From NCBI GenBank assembly GCA_009712635.1, contig WASS01000020.1:372001-436000 (forward strand): a stretch of 64,000 bases of DNA, given 5' to 3'. This document shows, in pieces, positions 16,187-24,412 of this stretch. Below the pieces are notes generated by a model. The model did no database searches. It saw only the letters and a list, made by a program, of their open reading frames with translations, and was not told where the DNA came from. The position numbers were made by a program, and so were the translations under genes. Positions within the stretch are counted from its first letter, which is position 1. Each line of letters starts with the position of its first letter. This DNA is from Hungatella sp. Lineage in GTDB: Bacteria > Bacillota > Clostridia > Lachnospirales > Lachnospiraceae.

Positions 16187-16217
16187 CGGACATTTCCTCT
16201 GTTTAAAGAAATGTCCG
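16187..16217 (-). terminator. terminator of the cytidylate-kinase-like gene
   Basis: 10-bp stem CGGACATTTC / GAAATGTCCG with an 11-base loop, about 20 bases after the gene's stop. In the minus direction it is followed by TTGACATTTT, so its U-run overlaps the yhfZ -35 box. Confidence 0.65.
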
Positions 16218-16238
16218 CTTTTTAAATCTATTATTTAT

Positions 16239-16880
16239 TTACTGCTGTTTGTCTTTTCCCTTACCTTTTACTTCAATATACTTCAGTATCATATCTACTG
16301 CTCCATCCACTCCAATGGGACTGCGATTTATACATAAATCGTAGCTTCTTACATCTCCCCACTTTTTATTGGAATAGTAGTTATAATAACTGGAACGCTT
16401 TTTGTCTGTCTTAACCATAACTTCTTTTGCCTTTGCATCATCAATCTGGTACAGCTCTTTTAAGGATTGTATCTTATCTTTGTCATCTGATGTAATAAAT
16501 ACAGAAACAAGATTGGGATCGTCTGCCAGTGCATAGTCCGCACACCTTCCGACAATAACACAGGATTCTTCTTCTGCCAGTTTCTTAATCGTATCAAACT
16601 GTGCCAGAAAAATCTTATGATTAATGGGCATATCCATATAACCAGAACTTGTTAATCCAACATTGTATGTATCCATAACCAGAGAATATAAAAAGCTATT
16701 GGTAGGCTTTTCATCATGGCTTTGAAATAATTCCTCACATAATCCACTGTTCTTGGCAGCCAGTGCCAGTAACTCTTTATCATAGCATTTAATACCAAGG
16801 GCTGCCGCCACTTTCTCACCAATAACCTTACCAGAACTTCCGCACTGCCTTCCAATCGCAATCACTAAGTTTTCACTCAT
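16239..16880 (-). CDS. cytidylate-kinase-like P-loop protein
   Basis: 213 aa from ATG 16880 (GGAAGGAG upstream; a GTG three codons earlier is less likely). The N-terminal P-loop AIGRQCGSSGK resembles the 'cytidylate kinase-like' (AAA_26) family common in clostridia, which carries GRQxGSGG-type loops. It continues with YDKELL and VIVGRCADY and a basic lid (KTDKKRSSYYNYY). The true substrate is unproven; the housekeeping cmk gene looks different. It is monocistronic between its own -10 box and a terminator. Confidence 0.8.
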   Translation of the reverse strand: MSENLVIAIGRQCGSSGKVIGEKVAAALGIKCYDKELLALAAKNSGLCEELFQSHDEKPTNSFLYSLVMDTYNVGLTSSGYMDMPINHKIFLAQFDTIKKLAEEESCVIVGRCADYALADDPNLVSVFITSDDKDKIQSLKELYQIDDAKAKEVMVKTDKKRSSYYNYYSNKKWGDVRSYDLCINRSPIGVDGAVDMILKYIEVKGKGKDKQQ

Positions 16881-16913
16881 ATCGATCACTCCTTCCAGTT
16901 ATCTTATAATACT

Positions 16914-16942
16914 ATTATACAACTAAATTTCTGAAAAATCCA
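16914..16942 (-). promoter_or_regulatory. candidate promoter of the cytidylate-kinase-like gene
   Basis: Perfect TATAAT (16914-16919, minus strand) 34 bases before the start codon; 17 bases upstream the -35 is poor (TGGATT). Confidence 0.45.
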
Positions 16943-16976
16943 TATTTTATCCATATTTAACAGTTATTATCGAAAT

Positions 16977-17007
16977 AAAAACCACCTGGATCTTGTGATC
17001 TAGGTGG
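16977..17007 (-). terminator. terminator overlapping the rluD stop codon
   Basis: 11-bp stem CCACCTAGATC / GATCCAGGTGG with one G-U pair and a 4-base loop, followed by TTTTTATTT on the minus strand. The 5' arm contains the stop codon TAG (17000-17002), so the last codons of the gene are part of the terminator. Confidence 0.85.
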
Positions 17008-17914
17008 CACGTAATTTTCTTAATAAATCTTCAAAATAATCGGGTAATGGCGCATGAAACTCCATATATTCCCCTGTGGTGGGGTGAACAATTCCCAATA
17101 CTCCTGCATGCAGAGTCTGCCCGGTTAATTTGTACGGACTTTTTGAGGGACCATAAACCACATCCCCTAAAAGCGGATGACCGATACTGGCCATGTGAAC
17201 GCGGATCTGGTGGGTACGCCCCGTTTCCAGCTGGCATTCCACATAGGTAAACTGTTTAAATCGTTCCAGAACACGAAAATGTGTGGTTGCTTCTCTTCCG
17301 TTTTTTTCATTCACACTCATCTTTTTCCGGTCAACGGGATGACGTCCGATAGGGGCAGAAACAGTGCCTTCCTCTTCCTTTAGAACACCATGGACGATTG
17401 CATAATACTTTCTTGTAATGGAGTGGTCTTTCAGCTGCTGTGCAATGGAATTGTGAGAGTTGTCATTTTTGCACACAATTAAAACGCCTGTGGTATCCAT
17501 ATCAATGCGGTGAACGATACCCGGACGCATCACTCCATTAATTCCTGACAAGTCATCACGGCAATGGGCCATCAGAGCGTTTACCAGCGTACCGTTAAAA
17601 TGTCCGGCAGCTGGATGAACCACCATGCCTTTGGGCTTATTTATGAGAATAATATCTTTATCTTCATAAAGAATGTCCAGATCCATTTCTTCTGGTTCAA
17701 TCTCCAGTTCAACCGCATCCGGAATGGTTAGCTGAATTTTATCTCCAGTACTTACTTTATAATTGCTTTTTACTGGTTTACCATCTACCAGAACTTTTTC
17801 ATCCTTTAAAAGTTTTTGCAAATAAGACCGGGATATGTCCTGGTTTCGATCGCTTAAATACCGGTCAATGCGGATTGCTGATTCGCCCGCTTCTACAAAA
17901 TATTCCTGATTCAA
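17000..17914 (-). CDS. rluD: RluA/RluD-family 23S rRNA pseudouridine synthase
   Basis: 304 aa. N-terminal S4 RNA-binding domain (about 15-75) and an RluA catalytic domain with GIVHRIDMDTTG, the catalytic Asp138 in the HRxD motif, plus GRTHQIRVH and HPLLGD. Converts uridines in large-subunit rRNA to pseudouridine; the exact sites cannot be told from sequence, and several paralogues are usual in clostridia. ATG at 17914 overlaps the lspA stop by four bases. Last gene of the run from the HlyD-like gene to here, ending in a terminator. Confidence 0.88.
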   Translation of the reverse strand: MNQEYFVEAGESAIRIDRYLSDRNQDISRSYLQKLLKDEKVLVDGKPVKSNYKVSTGDKIQLTIPDAVELEIEPEEMDLDILYEDKDIILINKPKGMVVHPAAGHFNGTLVNALMAHCRDDLSGINGVMRPGIVHRIDMDTTGVLIVCKNDNSHNSIAQQLKDHSITRKYYAIVHGVLKEEEGTVSAPIGRHPVDRKKMSVNEKNGREATTHFRVLERFKQFTYVECQLETGRTHQIRVHMASIGHPLLGDVVYGPSKSPYKLTGQTLHAGVLGIVHPTTGEYMEFHAPLPDYFEDLLRKLRAT

Positions 17915-18429
17915 GCCTGTTCCTCCTTTTTACGAAAAGACAGGCATTGTAAGTCTTCTTCTTTATAATAAAATAAAAATAAGAGCAGAAAAATGAACAT
18001 GGAAACCGTAACGTAACAGTCAGCCACATTAAAAATAGGAAAATCAATTAATTTAAAATACAAAAAGTCTACCACATAACCTCTGGTGAACCGGTCTATC
18101 ATATTTCCCACTGCACCTGCTGATAAAAACATGGCAACCAGGTGTAACGGAATGTATTTTTTTGTGGCAGGCATCCGGCTGATGCTATAAACGGCACATC
18201 CCAGCACCAATACTGCAATCAAAAGAAAAAAGAACTGTTTTCCCTGCAGCATGCCAAACGCAGCTCCACGGTTTTCAGAATAGTATAATTCAAACACACC
18301 GTTCCAGACAGAATAGGGTTTCTGGCCCATTAAATGCCTCACTGCAAGTAATTTCGTCCATTGATCCAATCCTATGGCACAAAAAAAGCCAATGAACATT
18401 CCTATGATTAAATTTGTTTTTTGTTTCAT
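17911..18429 (-). CDS. lspA: lipoprotein signal peptidase (signal peptidase II)
   Basis: 172 aa, the usual size. Four membrane helices; the catalytic Asp pair is Asp112 in GNMIDRF and Asp137 in NVADCYV; SENRGAAFGML is the conserved periplasmic loop. Removes signal peptides from diacylated prolipoproteins, such as the several lipobox proteins in this window. ATG at 18429; ten bases after aroB and coupled to the pseudouridine synthase gene by a four-base overlap. Confidence 0.93.
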   Translation of the reverse strand: MKQKTNLIIGMFIGFFCAIGLDQWTKLLAVRHLMGQKPYSVWNGVFELYYSENRGAAFGMLQGKQFFFLLIAVLVLGCAVYSISRMPATKKYIPLHLVAMFLSAGAVGNMIDRFTRGYVVDFLYFKLIDFPIFNVADCYVTVSMFIFLLLFLFYYKEEDLQCLSFRKKEEQA

Positions 18430-18438
18430 GAGTTCTCC

Positions 18439-19527
18439 TTAGATTAAAATTTGGGACAGCCCTTCTGCCATTTCCTCATCAGTAACGGTCTTATCAACAA
18501 AGGCTTTGCCTATCTGCTCCAGTAAAATGAAGCGTATGGTTCCCGAATCCATTTTTTTATCACTCTTTGTAGTCTTTACTATTTCAGCTGGGGATAAACC
18601 AGAGACTGTAACCGGCATATGATACAGCTTCATCACATCTAACAGCGCTGGAATCTGATCCTCGTGGAGAAATCCACGTTTGACGGAGACAGCCATAGCG
18701 GCTATACATCCCAGACCAACGCAGTGCCCATGCAAAAGGCTGAAATCACAAAGTTTCTCAATTGCATGTCCCAGTGTATGTCCCAGATTCAAAAGTGCCC
18801 GATCTCCCTGTTCGGTAGGATCTTTTTCAACCACATCCCGCTTAATCCGATTGCTGACAGTCACCATCTCACTTAGAATATCAAGATTCCGGTTTTGTAT
18901 TTCACTGCCATGTTCTGTCAGCCACTGGTAATAGGAAGCCTCCTTGATCAGACCATGTTTAATAACCTCTCCCATTCCGGAAGAGAATTGCTCCTGTGAT
19001 AATGACTTTAAGGAAGCTACGTTAGTATAAACCAGCTTTGGCATATGAAATGCACCAACCATGTTTTTATAAGCATCGAAATCAACACCGGTCTTTCCGC
19101 CAATGCTTGAATCAACCTGAGAAAGAAGGGTGGTAGGCACCTGTATAAAGGAAATTCCTCTGAGATAAGTGGCGGCTGCGAAACCGCAAAGATCCCCCAC
19201 AACACCGCCGCCTAATGCCAGCAGATAATCGTGTCTGTCAAACTGTTTCATGATAAGTGTTTCGTATAAATCCCTTACTGTGTTCAGATTCTTATGTTCT
19301 TCTCCTGCAGGAAAAATAAAATGTTCTGTTTTGTGAAAGCAGCTGGAAATAATGTGTTCAACTTCATTCAGATAAAGAGGAGCCACGTTGGTGTCTGTAA
19401 CAATACAAACCTTCCGCTCCCCTAAGTTCATTTTACCAAGTTCTTCTTTCAGCCCATCAAACGAAGTTTCCATCACGATATCGTAAATAAAGGTACCATC
19501 CATATGTACCGGCATTCTGCTTCCCAT
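18439..19527 (-). CDS. aroB: 3-dehydroquinate synthase
   Basis: Second step of the shikimate pathway, DAHP to 3-dehydroquinate; NAD- and zinc-dependent. 362 aa from ATG 19527, which has GGAGG nine bases upstream; the frame stays open 30 codons further but without a ribosome binding site. NAD-binding LALGGGVVGDLCGF, substrate and zinc residues in KHGLIKE and NLGHTLGHAIE, and DKK near the C-terminus are present. The neighbours are not other shikimate genes; it sits between sepF and lspA. Confidence 0.93.
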   Translation of the reverse strand: MGSRMPVHMDGTFIYDIVMETSFDGLKEELGKMNLGERKVCIVTDTNVAPLYLNEVEHIISSCFHKTEHFIFPAGEEHKNLNTVRDLYETLIMKQFDRHDYLLALGGGVVGDLCGFAAATYLRGISFIQVPTTLLSQVDSSIGGKTGVDFDAYKNMVGAFHMPKLVYTNVASLKSLSQEQFSSGMGEVIKHGLIKEASYYQWLTEHGSEIQNRNLDILSEMVTVSNRIKRDVVEKDPTEQGDRALLNLGHTLGHAIEKLCDFSLLHGHCVGLGCIAAMAVSVKRGFLHEDQIPALLDVMKLYHMPVTVSGLSPAEIVKTTKSDKKMDSGTIRFILLEQIGKAFVDKTVTDEEMAEGLSQILI

Positions 19528-19690
19528 GCTGCTTTTCCTCCATTGCATCTTTACTCTATGTCCAAAAGCCGTGGACGATAATATGGAAGAAAGCAAACAA
19601 TTTTCCATTGTCAGCAAAAAGATAATGCTGATTTGGAAAAATGCCTGCTTGTCCCATTAAGAGAAACCAATATTTCTTTGAAAAAATCTG

Positions 19691-20209
19691 TTAAAGGCGT
19701 AAATTCATACCGCCCATATCCAGACTTCCGCTGTTTAATAAATCCTGAAAATCACCGGAAAGCTCAACTGATTCCGGAGTTGCTATAAAAATATAATTGG
19801 ATATTTTCTGTAAATTACCATTCATGGAATAAGTAGCACCGGATGTAAAATCTATAATTCTCTGAGCTACCTCAGTATGAATACCTTCCATATTCAGTAC
19901 AACTGCCTTACCGGCAAGCATATGGTCACAAATTTCTTTGGCATCCTCAATTGAGGTAGGCTTAACCATGGAAACTTCCATTGTACGAGACTGCTTCATG
20001 GGGACTACCTTAGGAGAGCGTGATAAGAAACGTGGCTTTTGTTCATACTCCTCTTCCTCATAGTACTCATCTTCTGTCTTTTTGGAAAAGAGGGGTTTCT
20101 TCGCATGTTTATCGCTATCATCTTCATAGTCGTCATCTAAATAGTAATCATCTTCATCATCTGTATCATTCAAGCGCATGCTATCCATCAATTTGCCTAA
20201 AATGCTCAT
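19691..20209 (-). CDS. sepF: cell division protein SepF
   Basis: 172 aa. N-terminal amphipathic membrane-binding start (MSILGKLMDSMRL), an acidic, Tyr-rich disordered linker (about 15-70; DDEDDYYLDDDYEDD), and a C-terminal beta-alpha core that polymerises and binds the FtsZ tail (KPTSIEDAKEICDHMLAG; VVLNMEG; RIIDFTSGATY). Aligns and anchors FtsZ at midcell. ATG at 20209 overlaps yggS by four bases, the usual yggS-sepF pair. Confidence 0.92.
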   Translation of the reverse strand: MSILGKLMDSMRLNDTDDEDDYYLDDDYEDDSDKHAKKPLFSKKTEDEYYEEEEYEQKPRFLSRSPKVVPMKQSRTMEVSMVKPTSIEDAKEICDHMLAGKAVVLNMEGIHTEVAQRIIDFTSGATYSMNGNLQKISNYIFIATPESVELSGDFQDLLNSGSLDMGGMNLRL

Positions 20210-20919
20210 ACTTCATTCTCTCCAATCTTATATCTTGTACCAAAAATTCCGGTACCGACTCTTACCAGAGTAGCTCCTTCCTCTATGGCAATTTCATAGT
20301 CTCCGGTCATACCCATTGAGAGCATATTCATATTAACATTATCAATGTTTTTCCTTTGCATGTCAACATAAAATTGATTTAATTCTTTAAAAACAGGACG
20401 ATTTTGCTCAGAATTTTCTACAAAAGGTGCAATAGTCATGAGTCCTTTTATACTTATATGGGGAAAAACAGAAATATCACGGATTGCCTGTTCTGCCTCT
20501 TCCAAACGAAAGCCAAACTTGGATTCTTCGTCTGCAACGTTTACTTCTAAAAGGATGTCCACACAGATCCCTCTCTTTGCTGCTTCTTCCTCGATCTGTT
20601 CTGCCAGTCTGACTGAATCAACACTGTGGATCAACACAGCTTTATCAATTACCTGTTTCACCTTATTGCGTTGCAGGTGGCCAATCATATGCCAGCGTAT
20701 ATCATCGGGAAGCAGCTCATATTTATCACAGATTTCCTGAACTTTGTTCTCTCCAAAATCCCGGATTCCCGATTGGTAAGCCTCACGAATCATATCAGCA
20801 GGTTTAGTCTTACTGACCGCGATTAAAGTAACCTCACTGCGATCCCGCCCACATCTTTTACAGGCTTCTTCTATCCTGTTTTCCACGATTAAAAGATTTT
20901 CTTTCACCAAGTTTATCAC
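20206..20919 (-). CDS. yggS: pyridoxal-phosphate homeostasis protein, YggS/PLPBP family
   Basis: 237 aa, single fold-III barrel. PLP-binding Lys37 in IAVSKTKP; HMIGHLQRNK, HSVDS and the C-terminal SMGMTGDYEIAI phosphate-binding motif with VRVGTGIFG are all typical. No enzyme activity is known; it buffers free PLP. Encoded between the HlyD-like gene (three-base gap) and sepF (overlap). Confidence 0.93.
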   Translation of the reverse strand: MINLVKENLLIVENRIEEACKRCGRDRSEVTLIAVSKTKPADMIREAYQSGIRDFGENKVQEICDKYELLPDDIRWHMIGHLQRNKVKQVIDKAVLIHSVDSVRLAEQIEEEAAKRGICVDILLEVNVADEESKFGFRLEEAEQAIRDISVFPHISIKGLMTIAPFVENSEQNRPVFKELNQFYVDMQRKNIDNVNMNMLSMGMTGDYEIAIEEGATLVRVGTGIFGTRYKIGENEV

Positions 20920-20922
20920 CTC

Positions 20923-22362
20923 TTATTGATAAATTAATTCTCCCTCATTAACAGTCTGTGCATTGAGGACAATATGGTCATATACAGCAAGTCCATAGGT
21001 CATATTCTTTTTCACAGTATAATATTCATCATTGGAAACCAGAACATCAATCTGCTTAAAGACGGCATAACCCTTGTTGATATTATATACCCCCTGCAGA
21101 GAATTGCTGGCTCCGATCTGATACCGCTCTGTAGAGTTAGGCTTTACAATGTAGTCCCCAGCTTTAAAGCCGTCAGCCTGATCCATCTCTATGTAATAAT
21201 TATTCCCCTCAGAATAATAAATTTCCGTGGGAACAAATACCACGGAGGTCCCTGAGTCCGAATAGACTTCTTTATTAAAACCAGTATTAGAGCTGTCACC
21301 GCCCTGAGTCATATAGTCCATGGGAACAAGGTAAAAATCCTTCTTTGTTACAGCTGTCACAGGAATCTTAAGCCCGTCTACCCGGTCGGATACAATTTCA
21401 AAATTCACATAACGATCCGAAACAAACTGTACCATATATTTGTCTAAATCAATCTTGCCAAAGCTTTTTCCATCGGTTCCTGTAATGACAGAAAAGCTTC
21501 CGGTTGCCTTTAAATCACGACCTGAAAATCCCACAGTCAGATTCTTTTTATCCCCATATGCTTTTATATCATCCTCTGACATGGGAAATACCACTGACCA
21601 TTGATCTGAGGTGATGGTTTTATAGACTGGCGCTCCTTTTTCAATCAGCTTTCCTGATTGAGTCTTGTTTTTTGCATAGCTGCTGCGGTCAAATGAGGCC
21701 TCGGAAATACCCGATGGCTGCAAACCTTCAAACGAATCCACACCATAGGATACAATTCCTGCCTGATCTGCTTTCACCTGTTCAAAACTGATCCCGGCCT
21801 CATCCATCATACTGCCCAGATTATCCAGTGCGTTAAGATTCATATATTCCATTACTTCAGATTCCAGAGCATATTTTATATCATATACTGAGCGAAACTG
21901 ATTATTGTCATAAGTAAGGCTGAATGCGGTCAGCTGTTTTTTTAATTCAGTCAGATTTTCTGAAGTCAATGTTACATTGTCCTGTGAATGGTCTGCAAGA
22001 AACGAAGTAATGCTTCCGGTTTCATCAATGGAGTAAACCCTTGTCCCAGCCGCTGCCCGCTTTCCTTCCCGCACATAATAATTCACATAGCCGGAACGGT
22101 CTGCATTCTTTACTTCTTCCTGTCTAAGTATAATCCCCGTATAGTCTTTGCTGTTAACGATACTGCCTTCCTGTACTTCATAGAACTGTACCTTATCTCT
22201 TCTCGCGTAAGTGATTACACTAAAGACCATATAGATGAAAATCAGGGCAAAAATAATCATACCAACATTGATATTCAGAGGCCGCCGATAGCGGATGATC
22301 TTTTTGCTTTTTTTAGGATGTACAGCCTTCTTTGATGGCTGTGTTGCCTTTTGTTTAGCCAA
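20923..22362 (-). CDS. HlyD-like membrane-anchored protein
   Basis: 479 aa. Basic cytoplasmic N-terminus (about 1-30), one membrane helix (GMIIFALIFIYMVFSVI), then a long outside domain opening with a biotinyl-lipoyl-like barrel (VQEGSIVNSKDYTGII; VNYYVREGKRAAAGT), a short helical part and a beta-rich C-terminus. Such proteins are labelled HlyD efflux adaptors, but no ATPase or permease gene is next to it. TTG start at 22362 with GGAGG seven bases upstream. Co-transcribed with yggS and sepF, which hints at an envelope or division role (inference). Confidence 0.7.
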   Translation of the reverse strand: MAKQKATQPSKKAVHPKKSKKIIRYRRPLNINVGMIIFALIFIYMVFSVITYARRDKVQFYEVQEGSIVNSKDYTGIILRQEEVKNADRSGYVNYYVREGKRAAAGTRVYSIDETGSITSFLADHSQDNVTLTSENLTELKKQLTAFSLTYDNNQFRSVYDIKYALESEVMEYMNLNALDNLGSMMDEAGISFEQVKADQAGIVSYGVDSFEGLQPSGISEASFDRSSYAKNKTQSGKLIEKGAPVYKTITSDQWSVVFPMSEDDIKAYGDKKNLTVGFSGRDLKATGSFSVITGTDGKSFGKIDLDKYMVQFVSDRYVNFEIVSDRVDGLKIPVTAVTKKDFYLVPMDYMTQGGDSSNTGFNKEVYSDSGTSVVFVPTEIYYSEGNNYYIEMDQADGFKAGDYIVKPNSTERYQIGASNSLQGVYNINKGYAVFKQIDVLVSNDEYYTVKKNMTYGLAVYDHIVLNAQTVNEGELIYQ

Positions 22363-22388
22363 CCTGACGCCTCCTTTCCCTTCTAGCT

Positions 22389-22417
22389 ATTATAAAAGGA
22401 AAATTTAAAAAATTCAA
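22389..22417 (-). promoter_or_regulatory. sigma-A promoter of the HlyD-yggS-sepF operon
   Basis: TTGAAT (22412-22417), 17 bases, perfect TATAAT (22389-22394), minus strand, 27 bases upstream of the TTG start. Confidence 0.75.
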
Positions 22418-22424
22418 GCATAAT

Positions 22425-22450
22425 ATGGAAGGTGTGGTACAGCCTTCCAT
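22425..22450 (-). other. second hairpin downstream of the P-loop gene
   Basis: ATGGAAGG / CCTTCCAT stem with a 10-base loop. It follows the stronger terminator at 22461-22493 and lies just upstream of the next promoter, possibly a backup terminator. Confidence 0.5.
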
Positions 22451-22460
22451 TTATTTTATG

Positions 22461-22493
22461 CAAATAATAAAGGGGACTGGCACCCAGTCCCCT
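22461..22493 (-). terminator. terminator of the small P-loop gene
   Basis: 10-bp stem AGGGGACTGG / CCAGTCCCCT with a 3-base loop, then TTTATTATTT on the minus strand, 14 bases after the stop codon. Confidence 0.85.
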
Positions 22494-22507
22494 ATTCCTA
22501 TCTATGA

Positions 22508-22927
22508 TTATAATGAAACAACCACATTAGCCCTGGTGTTCCCCGGTATATTCTCCGCATCTACAGAAACGCTGAGAACGAAGGTAATATGATACTTTTC
22601 ACCAATCTTTTCCAAAGTCGCTATGGTTTCTGATATGTCTTCTCCTTCCAGACATGCCAGCTTTAAAAAGCTGTCAAAGAACATCATCTCCAAATCATGA
22701 TCCTGAGATATGATACCACAGATAAAACCAATAAATCCTTCGCTTGAAGTAATCGGATACTCATTGACGTTAATGAGGCGGATCTTGTTGCTTAACTCAT
22801 ACATGTGCTTCGAACTTTTGTCCAAATATACAATAGAACCCTTTGAGTCTTTTACGGCGGAATTAGCTCTGTCTAACAGATGCTTTGTTTTCCCCTTACC
22901 CTTTTTTCCTGCTATTATCTGCACCAT
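22508..22927 (-). CDS. small P-loop protein of unknown function
   Basis: 139 aa, start ATG after AGGAGGAG. Walker A AGKKGKGKTK is at 6-15, with a Walker-B-like MMFFDS about residue 80. No other nucleotide-binding features and no membrane segment. Lys-rich P-loops of this kind occur in small clostridial proteins of unassigned function. Monocistronic: good promoter at 22985-23013 and a strong terminator. Kinase-like, chaperone-like or a DNA-linked ATPase are all possible; I do not recognise it further. Confidence 0.7.
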   Translation of the reverse strand: MVQIIAGKKGKGKTKHLLDRANSAVKDSKGSIVYLDKSSKHMYELSNKIRLINVNEYPITSSEGFIGFICGIISQDHDLEMMFFDSFLKLACLEGEDISETIATLEKIGEKYHITFVLSVSVDAENIPGNTRANVVVSL

Positions 22928-22984
22928 AGCACTCTCCTCCTTGCGTTATATGATTTGTATAAAAAGTCTATTCAGATTAATATA

Positions 22985-23013
22985 ATTATAGTACAAATTC
23001 ATAAGAAAGGCAA
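22985..23013 (-). promoter_or_regulatory. sigma-A promoter of the small P-loop gene
   Basis: TTGCCT (23008-23013), 17 bases, TATAAT (22985-22990), minus strand. It starts four bases after the carboxypeptidase stop codon, which has no terminator of its own. Confidence 0.75.
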
Positions 23014-23016
23014 TCA

Positions 23017-23985
23017 CTATTCTACAATTTTATTCAGGATATTTGACATGTTATCATATAGTCCGGCATGATCCCTGGCTTTTAAAACCACTGATATATA
23101 CTCATTTTTTGATGAATCAGAACTTCCCATAATCAGGCAGCTTCCTGCCGAAAGAGTGGTCCCGGTTTTACCTCCTAGTACCGTTAGTCCGTCAGGAGTC
23201 TTACGCTCTCCCGTCATATACCAGTTGGTACCTTTCCAGATTGCGTTTACTGTCTTCCCGTCACCGCCCTGATAAGAGGTTTTATATTCAGCCGTACCGA
23301 TGATTTTACGAAATTCCGGATACTTCAAAGCTTCATTAAATATCAGATACAGATCGTACGCCGTGGTATAGTGATCTTCATCACTGAGACCATGTGGATT
23401 TACAAAATGTGTCCCTGTCGCTCCCAGCTTTTTTGCCTCGTCATTCATCATTTGGGCAAACTGATCAACACTTCCCGCCATATTAACTGCAATGGCAACA
23501 CCTGCATCATTACCAGATGGGATCATAAGACCATAAAGAAGCTGCTCCATAGTCAGCTTATCTCCTGGTTTTATGCCACATAAGCTGGCACCCGACTCCT
23601 TAATTACAGCATCTTTCGTCACTGTCACCTCATCGGACAGATTTCCGTACTTAACTGCCAGAAGTGCAGTCATCGTCTTGGTAATGCTTGCGGGATATAA
23701 TTTTTCAAAAGGATTCTTCGCAAAAATCACATTATTATCAGATAAATCAAATACAGCGGCAGCTTCTGCTGTCACTGAACTATCCGAATCAGCAGTATCT
23801 TTCGATACCACACAAAGATCATGAGCAAAGGTTTCCGATTTACCAGCCACAGAAGCGGACTGGTAAAGGGCGGTCCTCTCAGAAAATTCATAAGGATTGT
23901 CAAGTTTATGAAGACCAGCACAGCCCGTCAGGAATAATGCGCTTAAGATGATGCAGCCTGATGTCACAAAAACTTTTCTCTTCAC
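23017..23985 (-). CDS. D-alanyl-D-alanine carboxypeptidase, lipoprotein form (S11, DacF/PBP5-like)
   Basis: 322 aa. Lipoprotein signal with lipobox LTGC (Cys22), then the S11 peptidase domain: SITK at 100-103, SGN at 157-159 and KTG at 273-275. Trims the terminal D-Ala of peptidoglycan stem peptides, limiting cross-linking. It lacks the C-terminal amphipathic anchor of PBP5, as expected if the N-terminal lipid holds it. GTG start at 23985 with GAGGT eight bases upstream. 15 bases after mgsA, at the end of the rod/min cluster. Confidence 0.88.
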   Translation of the reverse strand: MKRKVFVTSGCIILSALFLTGCAGLHKLDNPYEFSERTALYQSASVAGKSETFAHDLCVVSKDTADSDSSVTAEAAAVFDLSDNNVIFAKNPFEKLYPASITKTMTALLAVKYGNLSDEVTVTKDAVIKESGASLCGIKPGDKLTMEQLLYGLMIPSGNDAGVAIAVNMAGSVDQFAQMMNDEAKKLGATGTHFVNPHGLSDEDHYTTAYDLYLIFNEALKYPEFRKIIGTAEYKTSYQGGDGKTVNAIWKGTNWYMTGERKTPDGLTVLGGKTGTTLSAGSCLIMGSSDSSKNEYISVVLKARDHAGLYDNMSNILNKIVE

Positions 23986-24000
23986 TTATATCTACCTCTG

Positions 24001-24396
24001 CTATTTATACATCTCTCGCCATTCCAGATCGCCGCGTTCCAGAGATTTAATTAACAACTCTGCTGTGGCCAGATTGGTTGCAAGAGGGATATTATGCATA
24101 TCGCAGGTTCTCATAATATTTACAATATCCGGTTCATGGGATTTCTGTGTCAGAGGATCCCGCAGGAAGATCACAAGGTCAATCTCATTGTGCTCGATCT
24201 GAGATCCCAACTGCTGTTCTCCTCCCAGATGACCTGCCAGATATTTATGAACATTCAAGTTTGTGACTTCCTCAATCAAACGTCCTGTTGTTCCTGTCGC
24301 ATATAACATATGCTTACTTAAAATACCTCTGTACGCAATGCAGAAATTCTGCATCAGTTTTTTCTTTGAATCATGGGCAACTAATCCTATATTCAT
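24001..24396 (-). CDS. mgsA: methylglyoxal synthase-like protein with Glu in place of catalytic Asp
   Basis: 131 aa from ATG 24396 (GGAGGT eight bases upstream; a 16-codon upstream extension lacks such a site). Converts dihydroxyacetone phosphate to methylglyoxal in known members. [16 protein letters not shown] and [12 protein letters not shown] match the family, with His8, Asp9, His87 and Asp90 at positions equivalent to E. coli His19, Asp20, His98 and Asp101. The catalytic Asp71 of E. coli is replaced by Glu60 (GGEQQLG), and the preceding SGP is AGH. Activity may be altered. It follows rodA, its usual neighbour in clostridia. Confidence 0.85.
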   Translation of the reverse strand: MNIGLVAHDSKKKLMQNFCIAYRGILSKHMLYATGTTGRLIEEVTNLNVHKYLAGHLGGEQQLGSQIEHNEIDLVIFLRDPLTQKSHEPDIVNIMRTCDMHNIPLATNLATAELLIKSLERGDLEWREMYK

Positions 24397-24412
24397 AACG
24401 ATATACCTCCTT

